Source of the DNA: Candidatus Methanoplasma sp.
GTDB taxonomy: Archaea; Thermoplasmatota; Thermoplasmata; Methanomassiliicoccales; Methanomethylophilaceae
NCBI GenBank assembly: GCA_031256615.1
Contig: JAIRQG010000019.1
Coordinates: 1 to 29,073, forward strand
Direction of reading: 5' to 3'
Length of the DNA: 29,073 bases
The notes below the pieces were generated by a model. The model was not told the DNA's origin and searched no databases. It saw nothing but the letters and a program-made list of their open reading frames with translations. Both the position numbers and the translations under genes were made by a program. Below, piece after piece: positions 1 through 7,649 of the stretch (its first letter is position 1; every line of letters begins with the position of its first letter).

Positions 1-640
1 GGCCGAGATCGATGTTCTTTTCCGGAAGTACCGTGCGGAGCGCGGTCTGTATGGATTTGAGATATGTCGTTGAGTTGGGGACATCGTACTGATCCAAAGC
101 GGTCATGATCCCTTTGGCATCCTTTTCGCTGAACCCTCTGGCCAAAAGCGACTTCTCGGAAAGGTCTTCGACAGAGGTCGCTTTTTTCATTTTGTTCAGT
201 CTGTCCCAGGTGGATCTTGCGGCCTCAAGTATCCATTGAGCTCTTATCTCTTCGGTTATCTTCACAATGGATTCCGGCCTTATGGAAACGAACACTCTTT
301 CCTCATCCGTTGTGTATGTCCTTACTTTTCCGACAACAGCTATGAAAGCAGGCGCGTCCAGGTCGGCCATCGCCGCCGCGGCCTCCGGCTGGTATCTTCC
401 TACATTGATGAAGAAGTTCCCGGATGCAAGGTCCTGTATCCTGCCGCGCCACATGGGCTCGTCCTCGGTCCCGACATTCTCTTTTTCTGTCAGGACCCCT
501 GCGATGAGCACTCTGTTTATCATTGCGCCGAGCCTCGTCACCAAATAGGACGGGGACTTTTCGTCGTCTCCTTTGATCTCATAGGTCGCAGAGTTCAGCT
601 CCGATGAGAAGACCCTCCATGCTGTCTCCCTTACGTTCAT
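1..640 (-). CDS. RPA-associated protein (COG3390), 5' part only
   Basis: Reading the minus strand from ATG at 640 gives an open frame of 213 codons with no stop to the window edge; it begins MNVRETAWRVFSSEL. The protein is truncated by the window, not by mutation. Residues about 37-130 look like an OB-fold (MINRVLIAGVLTEKENVG, then FINVGRYQPEA and FIAVVGKVRTY), followed by a helical part (about 135-200) that could hold a winged helix. In euryarchaea a COG3390 protein of this type is encoded directly after the RPA large subunit and binds it on single-stranded DNA. Its ATG overlaps the rpa TGA as ATGA, so translation is probably coupled. The family call rests on sequence style plus the RPA neighbour. 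Confidence 0.8.
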   Translation of the reverse strand, partial: MNVRETAWRVFSSELNSATYEIKGDDEKSPSYLVTRLGAMINRVLIAGVLTEKENVGTEDEPMWRGRIQDLASGNFFINVGRYQPEAAAAMADLDAPAFIAVVGKVRTYTTDEERVFVSIRPESIVKITEEIRAQWILEAARSTWDRLNKMKKATSVEDLSEKSLLARGFSEKDAKGIMTALDQYDVPNSTTYLKSIQTALRTVLPEKNIDLG

Positions 641-1962
641 AGGGCCGCCTCCACTTCTTTATAGAGTTTCTCGGCCTCGGCAATGGTGTTGACAGGTTCT
701 ATCTTCGCGCTGCTGACTATCATCATCGGACCGTAGTCATCGCTTAGGACATTCCCTGTTATGGTCATCTTTCTCATGATTATCAGTCCGGCCATCTCCC
801 TTGACACTACTTCCGAGTTCCCTCTTGCTTTTGCCAATCCTTCTGCGGCAGCAAGGGTTATCCCAGTAAGCCTCTCTGTGTCCTGACGGTTCACTACGGC
901 GCTTATTGCCCCCGTGCCGTCGTCAAGTATCAGTTTCATCCTGAGATCGGTGATAGGTTCCACTTTTCCGTGGGTGGTGCATTCTCCGTTGAGCACCGAT
1001 CTGTTGCACTCAGGGCACCTCCAAATGAGGCCGCTCCCGGCTCTGAGGTCGACGACCGTCCCTGTTACGGAGATGTCAAGGCCTCCGCCGACCGCGATTA
1101 TGTCGGCAATGGTCTTCTTTGAGACTGAGATGTCTATTTCACCGAACGAATCATCAACCCTGCTGACCTCGCATTTGTCTCCGAGGTTCAGCTGCGGTAT
1201 TCCTTTCCAAGCGCGTATGTAAGCGCTTTTGACACAGATGGTCTCCCCTTCTTTGAGGCCGTAGTCGTTCCAAGCTGAGAACTGGATCTTGCCTGAATCG
1301 TCGGCTATTATTCCAGAATATACGATCCTTGGCTCTCCTTTCACGGTGATGTTCCTCTGTTCGACCGACATTATGCGGCCGATAACGGTCACGTCCCCCA
1401 TCCCGTCTTTGATGTTCCCGATCTTCATCTCCGTTGATTCTGCGGTTATGGTACGCTCGGGAACATCGACGCGGACCCCATCGGTCTTCTCTACTTTGCC
1501 GCGAGAGCCGAGATTCACCTGCACGCGTTCGTTCCACAGCTTTGTGTATGCATTCTTGAAAAGATAGACCGCTCCCTTCTCCAGTTCCACGCTCTCCCCC
1601 TCCCAGATGGTGAACGGCGCAGTGCCGGTCTCATCACCGAGTATCCCTGAGATTATGGTCTTCGGGGCCCCTCTGACGGTTATCTGTTTTTTATCTACGA
1701 AAACGGCCTTTGCCGTAACATCGACATTCATCTCCTTGCCTGTCAGTTCATTTATCTTCTTGATCAGTGTGTCCGCAGCCACGAAAGACGAGGGGGCGTC
1801 GGCCCCGTACTTTCTCTTGATCCCCCTTTTTGCTGCTTCCGGAGTGACGCGATATTCATTGAGGTATGTGTTCAGTTCTTTTTTCAGCTGGGCATCGTCG
1901 ATCTTTCCGTCCAGTTCTTTCTTTAGTTCTTCAAAATGGAGATGCAGTTCTTCTTCGTTCAT
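637..1962 (-). CDS. rpa: Replication protein A, single-stranded DNA-binding, three OB-folds and zinc finger
   Basis: This is the euryarchaeal RPA large subunit, which coats single-stranded DNA in replication and repair. I place the start at ATG 1962 (MNEEELHLHFEEL, 441 aa), because AGAGG sits 8 nt upstream; the frame stays open to 2064 but that extension has no family resemblance. OB-folds span about 79-155, 188-265 and 295-420. The first two share the pattern GILGDETGTAPFTIW / GIIADDSGKIQFSAW, so they look like internal duplicates. The third contains a zinc finger, C316-x2-C319-x8-C328-x2-H331. The gene precedes COG3390 with a 4-nt overlap and is divergent from purP. A TATA-like element lies at 2016-2022. 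Confidence 0.93.
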   Translation of the reverse strand: MNEEELHLHFEELKKELDGKIDDAQLKKELNTYLNEYRVTPEAAKRGIKRKYGADAPSSFVAADTLIKKINELTGKEMNVDVTAKAVFVDKKQITVRGAPKTIISGILGDETGTAPFTIWEGESVELEKGAVYLFKNAYTKLWNERVQVNLGSRGKVEKTDGVRVDVPERTITAESTEMKIGNIKDGMGDVTVIGRIMSVEQRNITVKGEPRIVYSGIIADDSGKIQFSAWNDYGLKEGETICVKSAYIRAWKGIPQLNLGDKCEVSRVDDSFGEIDISVSKKTIADIIAVGGGLDISVTGTVVDLRAGSGLIWRCPECNRSVLNGECTTHGKVEPITDLRMKLILDDGTGAISAVVNRQDTERLTGITLAAAEGLAKARGNSEVVSREMAGLIIMRKMTITGNVLSDDYGPMMIVSSAKIEPVNTIAEAEKLYKEVEAAL

Positions 1963-2015
1963 TGTATCGGCCTCTTTGTTTTCCTTTGAGGTAATCCATA
2001 GTACACATTGTATGG

Positions 2016-2022
2016 TATAAAA
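2016..2022 (-). promoter_or_regulatory. TATA box for rpa
   Basis: On the minus strand the bases read TTTTATA. A start of transcription about 26 bp downstream (near 1993) would leave a leader of about 30 nt that holds the AGAGG ribosome site before ATG 1962. Position and consensus match; not tested. Confidence 0.5.
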
Positions 2023-2039
2023 GGTATCACAGGGGGTAT

Positions 2040-2076
2040 CCGAAACTGCAGAATCGGAGGACACATTCTGTTTCGG
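2040..2076. repeat. Imperfect inverted repeat between rpa and purP promoters
   Basis: CCGAAAC at 2040-2046 pairs with GTTTCGG at 2070-2076, and the inner arms AGAAT (2050-2054) and ATTCT (2065-2069) also pair, leaving a 3-nt bulge on the left arm and a 10-nt loop. It lies between the two divergent TATA boxes. It could be an operator or a hairpin; neither role is shown. Confidence 0.4.
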
Positions 2077-2132
2077 CGGGCGGACCGGGAAGCGTTAAAA
2101 AGCATGCGCCTGAACGTCCGCGATATAGCAAT

Positions 2133-2142
2133 ATTTAAAAAT
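2133..2142 (+). promoter_or_regulatory. TATA box for purP (leaderless transcript)
   Basis: ATTTAAAAAT is centred about 25 bp before ATG 2162, so transcription would begin at or next to the start codon. No Shine-Dalgarno sequence precedes the ATG, which fits a leaderless mRNA. Confidence 0.6.
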
Positions 2143-2161
2143 ACAATTGCAATAAGTGGAT

Positions 2162-3235
2162 ATGGTCCCCAAGAAGAGGATAAAAGAAATCCTTGATGGA
2201 TACGATACCAGCAAAATTACCATTGCAACGCTGTGTTCACATTCATCATTACAGATTTTTCACGGAGCACGCAAGATGGGCTTCAGGACATTGGGACTGA
2301 CCACGAAAGACAACACAAGACACTATGACGCATTCCCGTTGGCAAAGCCGGATGAGATAATAAAGTACTCCGACTTCGATGAGATGATCGAGCGGAGCAG
2401 CGAGCTTATTGACAAGAACACCGTGATAATTCCCCACGGGTCCTTCGTGGAATATATGGGAACACAAAGGTTCGAGGAGTACGAGGTGCCGGCTTACGGC
2501 AACAGAGCGGTCCTTCAGTGGGAATCTAACAGAGAGAGGCAGAGGACATGGCTCACCACAGCCGGCGTACCGATGCCCAGGCTGATCACCGATGCTAGGG
2601 AGATCAATGAAGCGGTCATGGTAAAATACCACGGAGCGAAAGGTGGCCGCGGATTCTTCATCGCCAAGGATTATCCGGATTTCAAGATGTCAATCGACAA
2701 CTCCCAGCCGTACACGATACAGGAGTACTGCATGGGAACCAGATACTACCTCCACTACTTCTACGACCCGCTGAAGAAGGACGGTTACATGTGCAAGCAG
2801 GGAGGTTCGCTGGAACTCTTATCGATAGACCGCAGGGACGAGAGCAACATCGATGAGATGTACAAGCTCGGATCGATAGAGGACGCGAAGAGACGCGGGC
2901 TTTACCCCTCGTTCGTGGTCACAGGCAACACGCCGGTGGTGATAAGGGAATCTCTGTTACCCAAAGCGTTCGAGATGGGGGAGAACGTCATCAACCGCTC
3001 ATATGATCTGTTCGGCGGGCTGTGGGGTCCGTTCTGCCTCGAGACCGTGGTGACAGACAAACTGGAGTTCAAGGTGTTCGAGATATCGACGCGCATTGTC
3101 GCAGGAACCAACCCGTTCATCTCGGGATCCCCGTACGCAGACCTGATATATCCGGGACTGAGCACCGGCGGAAGAATGGCGATGGGGATAAGGGACGCTG
3201 CGGCAGCGGGCAATCTCAGGACCCTTATGAGCTGA
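2162..3235 (+). CDS. purP: PurP, formate-dependent AICAR formyl ligase (FAICAR synthetase)
   Basis: PurP forms 5-formaminoimidazole-4-carboxamide ribonucleotide (FAICAR) from AICAR, formate and ATP, replacing the folate-dependent PurH transformylase in archaeal purine synthesis. The 357-aa frame from ATG 2162 (MVPKKRIKEILDGYDTSKI) begins exactly where family members begin; a GTG two codons upstream is possible but less likely. The N-terminal domain has TIATLCSHSSLQIFHGA (20-36). The ATP-grasp part shows KYHGAKGGRGFF (155-166), and FEISTRIVAGTN (307-318) carries the late acidic and Asn residues typical of nucleotide and Mg binding. Length is normal. It is divergent from rpa with its own TATA box. 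Function is assigned with high confidence; formate use is known for the family. Confidence 0.93.
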   Translation: MVPKKRIKEILDGYDTSKITIATLCSHSSLQIFHGARKMGFRTLGLTTKDNTRHYDAFPLAKPDEIIKYSDFDEMIERSSELIDKNTVIIPHGSFVEYMGTQRFEEYEVPAYGNRAVLQWESNRERQRTWLTTAGVPMPRLITDAREINEAVMVKYHGAKGGRGFFIAKDYPDFKMSIDNSQPYTIQEYCMGTRYYLHYFYDPLKKDGYMCKQGGSLELLSIDRRDESNIDEMYKLGSIEDAKRRGLYPSFVVTGNTPVVIRESLLPKAFEMGENVINRSYDLFGGLWGPFCLETVVTDKLEFKVFEISTRIVAGTNPFISGSPYADLIYPGLSTGGRMAMGIRDAAAAGNLRTLMS

Positions 3236-3291
3236 CCGCGACAATAAAGAACGATAAAGGATAATATAGTTAAAGTCACTGAGGGTCTTCG

Positions 3292-4512
3292 ATGGCGGAA
3301 AAAAGGATTGATGAGTTTCAAGAACCCGAAATCGCTGTACCCAAAGAGAGGGTAACGATGGCGGCAAAAAGGCTTGCCGGAGTCCCCGCATCGGGGACAG
3401 TGGCACTATCCAATCTTGTAAGCCATATGAAATCCACGGGCATAGACATCGTTTCTTTTTCGATGGGAGAGCCGGACTTCGTGACCCCCGACAACATCAT
3501 AGAGGCATGCAAAGCATCGCTCGATGCGGGATTCACACATTATACTCCCTCCGCCGGCATACCGGCGCTGAGGAAGGCCGTGGCATCCAAAGCATTCTCG
3601 GACAACAAGATACACTGCACCGCAAAGAACATACTGATCACTCCCTGCAAACATGCGATATTCATGTCTGCGATGGCGTTCCTTGATCCCGGTGACGAGG
3701 TCATACTGCCGGACCCGAGCTGGGTCTCGTATGAAGCGTGCATAAGGCTCGCCGGTGCCAAACCTGTATACATCCCGACAAAATTCGATGACAACTTCAT
3801 CGTCGATCCCAGTATAATCTCTGCGGCGATCACTCCCAAAACAAAGATGATCGTGCTGAACTCTCCCTCAAACCCCACCGGCAGCGTAATGCCGTGCGAG
3901 ACGATAAAAGAGATAGCCAGGATCGCGATCGAGAACAATCTGATGGTGCTTTCCGATGAGATATATGAAAGCATAATCTATGAGGGAAATCACCACTCTA
4001 TCGCCGCTGTGCCCGATATGTTCGACAGGACCATCACGATATCCGGTCTTTCAAAGACCTATGCAATGACGGGATGGAGACTCGGGTGGGCAATTGCATC
4101 CGAGAAGAACATAAAAGAACTGGACAAACTCCAGACTCACTCCATCTCATGCTGCGTGTCTTTCACGCAGCCGGCCGCAGTCGAGGCCATAACCGGATCT
4201 CAGGGAAAGAAGGACGACATGGTCAAGGAGTTCAAGAAACGCCGCGATCTGGCGGTCGATCTCATCAGGGACATCAGAGGCCTTGACGTAAACGTTCCTA
4301 AAGGAGCATTCTACTTATTCCCGAGATACAGCTCGAAGGTTAAATCCGAGGTCTTATGCACGAAGATGCTCGAAGAGGCGCATGTAGCCGTGACTCCCGG
4401 ATCGGCATTCGGGCCGTGCGGCGAAGGATTCTTCAGACTGTCGTATGCTGCAAGCGAGGAACAGATAACGGAAGGGCTGTCGAGGATCAAGAAGTTCATG
4501 CTTACCCTTTGA
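3292..4512 (+). CDS. Class I PLP aminotransferase, aspartate aminotransferase type
   Basis: This fold-type I aminotransferase shows all the usual marks: FSMGEPDFVTP (56-66), substrate-pocket HYTPSAGIPALR, NSPSNPTG (190-197), SDEIY with the PLP-contacting Asp222, SGLSKTYAMTGWRLGW with Schiff-base Lys255 and Arg263, and a C-terminal FFRLSYA whose Arg should bind the substrate carboxylate. The 406-aa start at 3292 has GAGGGT at 3281-3286. A second start at ATG 3358 (MAAKRLAGVPASGT, 384 aa) has GAGAGGG just before it and matches the usual family N-terminus, so either may be right. The family includes aspartate, aromatic and alanine transaminases, and the substrate cannot be read from sequence. 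The next gene begins 69 nt downstream, perhaps from its own promoter. Confidence 0.9.
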   Translation: MAEKRIDEFQEPEIAVPKERVTMAAKRLAGVPASGTVALSNLVSHMKSTGIDIVSFSMGEPDFVTPDNIIEACKASLDAGFTHYTPSAGIPALRKAVASKAFSDNKIHCTAKNILITPCKHAIFMSAMAFLDPGDEVILPDPSWVSYEACIRLAGAKPVYIPTKFDDNFIVDPSIISAAITPKTKMIVLNSPSNPTGSVMPCETIKEIARIAIENNLMVLSDEIYESIIYEGNHHSIAAVPDMFDRTITISGLSKTYAMTGWRLGWAIASEKNIKELDKLQTHSISCCVSFTQPAAVEAITGSQGKKDDMVKEFKKRRDLAVDLIRDIRGLDVNVPKGAFYLFPRYSSKVKSEVLCTKMLEEAHVAVTPGSAFGPCGEGFFRLSYAASEEQITEGLSRIKKFMLTL

Positions 4513-4533
4513 CCGCGCAGGCATGTGCGTTGT

Positions 4534-4543
4534 AATAAATATA
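4534..4543 (+). promoter_or_regulatory. Possible TATA box for the class V aminotransferase-serA operon
   Basis: AATAAATATA lies 22 bp after the previous stop codon. Transcription would start near 4564, leaving a short leader with GAGG (4574-4577) ahead of ATG 4582. This is a weak call from position and composition. Confidence 0.35.
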
Positions 4544-4581
4544 GGCTAGCAGATGACGACCCAATATCGCACCGAGGAATT

Positions 4582-5655
4582 ATGTTGAGCAGGAAACTTT
4601 TCACAGTAGGGCCGGTGAACGTTGAGCAAGAAGTTCTTCAGGCAATGACCAAACCGATGATAACGCACAGATCAAAAGAATACAAAGCGCTGCATCAGGC
4701 GATCATCGAAAAGATGAAAAAGGCGCTGGATACCGATATGGACATCCTGATGGTAAGCGGTTCGGCATCGGTGTTCCTGGAAGGGATGATCAGGAACGGA
4801 GTGAGGTCGAAGACCCTGGGGCTGACAAACGGATCATTCGGGGACAGGACCATAGAGATAGCCGAACTTAACGGTAAGACAGTTGAGAAAGTGCGGGCGG
4901 ATTGGGGCAAAGCGATCCGCGCCGCCCACATCAAAGGAAAGGTCAAAACTGATATCGAGGCAGTTCACTGGGTGAGCAACGAATCCTCAACAGGGGTGCT
5001 CAGCGACTCCATCGAGATCGCCGAAGAGGTAAGATCGCAGAATCAGGACTCCCTTATCTTCGTTGATGCAGTGACATCGGCGTTCGCGGTGGACCTGAAC
5101 CTAAAGGTGCTTGACGCAGATGCAGTTGTGTTCGGCACGCAGAAAGCATTGGCGCTCCCTCCGGGCCTGGCAATGATGGCGGTCTCGGAAAAATTACTGA
5201 AAAAGGCAAAGACCGTACCGGACAGAGGGTTCTACACAGACCTTCTGAAGGTAAAGAAACAGAATGACGATAACTATGCGCTCACGACGCCGCCGGTCTC
5301 ATTGATGTACGCACTGGATTTCCAGCTGGACCGTATGCTGTCCGAAGGGATGCAGGCAAGGTACAGAAGGCACAAGGAGATGGCAGACATCGTCGAAGAA
5401 TGGGCAGGCAGAAAACTTCACGGAACGTTCCCGGAAAAGGGATTCCGTTCCAATACGATAAGCGTCCTCAACCGCGGGGGCCTAGAGTTCGATAAATTCC
5501 ATTCGTCCCTGAAATCAAAAGGATACGAGATTTCCAATGGCTACGGGGATGTCAAAGAGAAGACTTTTAGAATAGGACACATGGGAGACACAACGCCCGC
5601 AGGCGTGAAGCAGCTGCTCTCAGTCATGGATGAGATATTGGAGGAAAAAACATGA
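4582..5655 (+). CDS. Class V aminotransferase, probable phosphoserine aminotransferase of the archaeal type
   Basis: A PLP enzyme of the serine-pyruvate/alanine-glyoxylate group. I start it at ATG 4582 (MLSRKLFTVGPVNV, 357 aa) because GAGG lies 4 nt upstream; an in-frame GTG at 4525 would add a tail unlike the family. Visible features are the N-terminal GPVNV, the THRSKEY segment (28-34), NESSTG (133-138), VDAVTS with PLP-contacting Asp162, and Lys188 in GTQKALALPPGLA. It overlaps serA by ATGA. In methanococci a class V enzyme, not the bacterial SerC family, is the characterised phosphoserine transaminase, and the serA fusion of reading frames here supports that role. Transamination of glyoxylate or pyruvate remains possible. 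Confidence 0.85.
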   Translation: MLSRKLFTVGPVNVEQEVLQAMTKPMITHRSKEYKALHQAIIEKMKKALDTDMDILMVSGSASVFLEGMIRNGVRSKTLGLTNGSFGDRTIEIAELNGKTVEKVRADWGKAIRAAHIKGKVKTDIEAVHWVSNESSTGVLSDSIEIAEEVRSQNQDSLIFVDAVTSAFAVDLNLKVLDADAVVFGTQKALALPPGLAMMAVSEKLLKKAKTVPDRGFYTDLLKVKKQNDDNYALTTPPVSLMYALDFQLDRMLSEGMQARYRRHKEMADIVEEWAGRKLHGTFPEKGFRSNTISVLNRGGLEFDKFHSSLKSKGYEISNGYGDVKEKTFRIGHMGDTTPAGVKQLLSVMDEILEEKT

Positions 5656-7241
5656 CCGCCAGAATATTGGTATCAGACTCTCTGGACGAGGAAGGTCTGA
5701 ACATACTGAAGGGATCAGGCTTCCCGGTGGATGAGAAGGTCGACCTCAGCGAAGACCAGATCTGCGAGATCATTGGCGAGTATGACTGTCTGATCATAAG
5801 ATCGGGCACCAAGGTCACCAAGAAAGTAATAGACGCCGGTAAGAAGCTGAGAGTGATAGGAAGGGCAGGAGTAGGCGTTGACAACGTGGATATCCCCTAC
5901 GCCACAGAAAAGGGGATCCTGATAATGAATACGCCCGCCGCGAACATTGTCTCTGCTGCGGAACACTCTTGCGCGATGCTGCTGGCACTTGCAAGGAATA
6001 TACCATTTGCCCATATCTCCATGCACAAAGGAGAATGGAAGAGATCCAAATACACAGGCGTAGAACTTAATGGAAAGATCCTCGGGATAGTGGGAGTGGG
6101 ACGCGTCGGCGGCGAGGTCGCCAGAAGGCTGAAAGCGTTCAATATGACCATGATCGGTTACGATCCGTATCTTCCCAAGGAGGTAGCTGACGATATCGGC
6201 GTGAGGCTCACGACCTTTGAAGAAGTTATACAGACGGCCGACTTCATGACGATCCACACCCCACTTCTTCCGGAAACGAAGAACATGATAAGCATGCCTC
6301 AGTTCAAGATGATGAAACCCAATGTCCGCATCGCGAACGTGGCGAGAGGCGGCATTGTCAACGAGACCGATCTCTACACCGCACTGAAGGAGAAGGTGAT
6401 CGCGGGCGCCGCTTTCGATGTATGGTGCAACGAACCTCTCGAAGAGTGCGACAAGAAGCTGCTGGAGCTTGATAATCTGATAACAACTCCGCACCTAGGA
6501 GCAAGCACCGTGGAGGCGCAGGAGAGGGTGGCGGTGGAGGTCGCGGTGGCGGCAGTGAAATACCTGAAGGACGGGGAGATCACCAACGCCATCAATGCGC
6601 CGCGCGGCAAGATGGATCCGGAAACAGAGGTTTACGTCCCGCTCGCCGAGCGCATGGGAGTGCTCGCCCAACAGATCTGCGGCAGCAATCCGATCGACGA
6701 GCTGGAGATAACATACTGCGGCGAACTTGCCGGAAAACAGACCAAAATGCTTACGGTATCTGCGGTGATCGGCATACTGAGGAACATCGTCGGCAGAGAC
6801 AATGCGAATCTCATCAACGCGCTGCCGATAGCCAAGCAGAAAGGGATAACAATAAAGGAATCTTCCACTGGAAAATCGGCCGACTACTCAAATATGATCG
6901 AGGTCAAAGTGGTATCCAAAGGAAAGAAGACGGCCATCAGAGGAACGGTTTTCGGCGACCTGCCTAGACTTGTCGGGTACGACGAATTCACATTCGACGC
7001 GCCGATGAGCGGCGATATGATCCTCGTATCGTACAAGGACTCTCCCGGCATAATAGGGGCTGTCGGAACGGTTTGCGGTAACAATAACATCAATATAGCG
7101 CAGATGTCGGTAGGCAGATACAAATCGGATGCACTGATGGTAATGACCGTGGATCAGCAGGTCTCGCCGCAGGTTCTGAAGAAGATCGCCGAAGTCTCCG
7201 GCACAAGCGATGTCAAATTCGCGGACCTTGTGGATGACTGA
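5652..7241 (+). CDS. serA: D-3-phosphoglycerate dehydrogenase, long form with ACT domain
   Basis: SerA oxidises 3-phosphoglycerate to 3-phosphohydroxypyruvate with NAD, the first step of serine synthesis. The 529-aa protein is the long form. The catalytic part (1-about 320) holds GVGRVG (147-152) for NAD, followed by YDPY, and the catalytic residues Arg232 (NVARGGI), Glu261 (NEPLEE) and His281 (TPHLGAST). An intervening domain covers about 325-450. A C-terminal ACT domain (about 452-525, SYKDSPGIIGAVGTVC onward) probably binds serine for feedback control. The start overlaps the aminotransferase stop by 4 nt. The next gene starts 9 nt downstream, so the transcript probably continues into XPD. 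Confidence 0.96.
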   Translation: MTARILVSDSLDEEGLNILKGSGFPVDEKVDLSEDQICEIIGEYDCLIIRSGTKVTKKVIDAGKKLRVIGRAGVGVDNVDIPYATEKGILIMNTPAANIVSAAEHSCAMLLALARNIPFAHISMHKGEWKRSKYTGVELNGKILGIVGVGRVGGEVARRLKAFNMTMIGYDPYLPKEVADDIGVRLTTFEEVIQTADFMTIHTPLLPETKNMISMPQFKMMKPNVRIANVARGGIVNETDLYTALKEKVIAGAAFDVWCNEPLEECDKKLLELDNLITTPHLGASTVEAQERVAVEVAVAAVKYLKDGEITNAINAPRGKMDPETEVYVPLAERMGVLAQQICGSNPIDELEITYCGELAGKQTKMLTVSAVIGILRNIVGRDNANLINALPIAKQKGITIKESSTGKSADYSNMIEVKVVSKGKKTAIRGTVFGDLPRLVGYDEFTFDAPMSGDMILVSYKDSPGIIGAVGTVCGNNNINIAQMSVGRYKSDALMVMTVDQQVSPQVLKKIAEVSGTSDVKFADLVDD

Positions 7242-7250
7242 GGTGTTGTT

Positions 7251-7649
7251 ATGGATGATACGGTAACGGTCGAGAAACTTACCTTGGCGATAAAGAACAG
7301 CATTGATAAGAATGACAAGAACATGGAGATGGAAGAGGAACAGGCGCACATGCTTGCGAGACACGTCCTCAATTTCTTTGGGTACTCGGACAGGATAATC
7401 GATAATATCCTGGAACCGGAGGACAGGGATGCATTCTATATGCTGGAGGATGCGGGCCTTCTTACGACGGAAAGAGAAGAGACGACCCTCTACGACGGAA
7501 GGGAGTGGAGGATACACTACTGGCTCTTCAGAAGGGACAGGATAGTGGAGATGATGGAGTCTGGCCCCGTCAGGGTATCGGAGGAGGCTGACAGCGAGTC
7601 GGCCATATACGACGAGCTCCCGGACGACATCTGGCGCAGAAGCGAGTGA
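7251..7649 (+). CDS. Conserved-looking acidic protein of unknown function between serA and XPD
   Basis: A 132-aa soluble protein, rich in Glu and Asp (MDDTVTVEKLTLAIKNSI at the start). GAGGTG at 7240-7245 overlaps the serA stop and precedes ATG 7251 by 5 nt. Residues about 25-60 are helical (MLARHVLNFFGYSDRIIDNI), and about 60-105 look like a small helix-turn-strand unit ending in EWRIHYWLFRRDRIVEMM, which could be a winged-helix-like fold. I do not recognise a named family with confidence; it may belong to an archaeal DUF of Thermoplasmata. Its TGA overlaps the XPD ATG by one base (TGATG). Tight coupling to the helicase suggests a DNA-repair partner, but this is inference from position. Confidence 0.75.
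   Translation: MDDTVTVEKLTLAIKNSIDKNDKNMEMEEEQAHMLARHVLNFFGYSDRIIDNILEPEDRDAFYMLEDAGLLTTEREETTLYDGREWRIHYWLFRRDRIVEMMESGPVRVSEEADSESAIYDELPDDIWRRSE

Noticed and set aside
236..607. Plus-strand frames at 236-607 and 267-548
   Set aside because: They are shadows of the minus-strand COG3390 frame, which has family character and an ATGA overlap with rpa.
1963..2064. In-frame N-terminal extension of rpa to 2064
   Set aside because: No ribosome site at 2064, the TATA box lies inside it, and AGAGG correctly precedes ATG 1962.
2008..2196. Frame 2008-2196 in the rpa-purP gap
   Set aside because: It spans both promoters and overlaps purP in another frame; no ribosome site.
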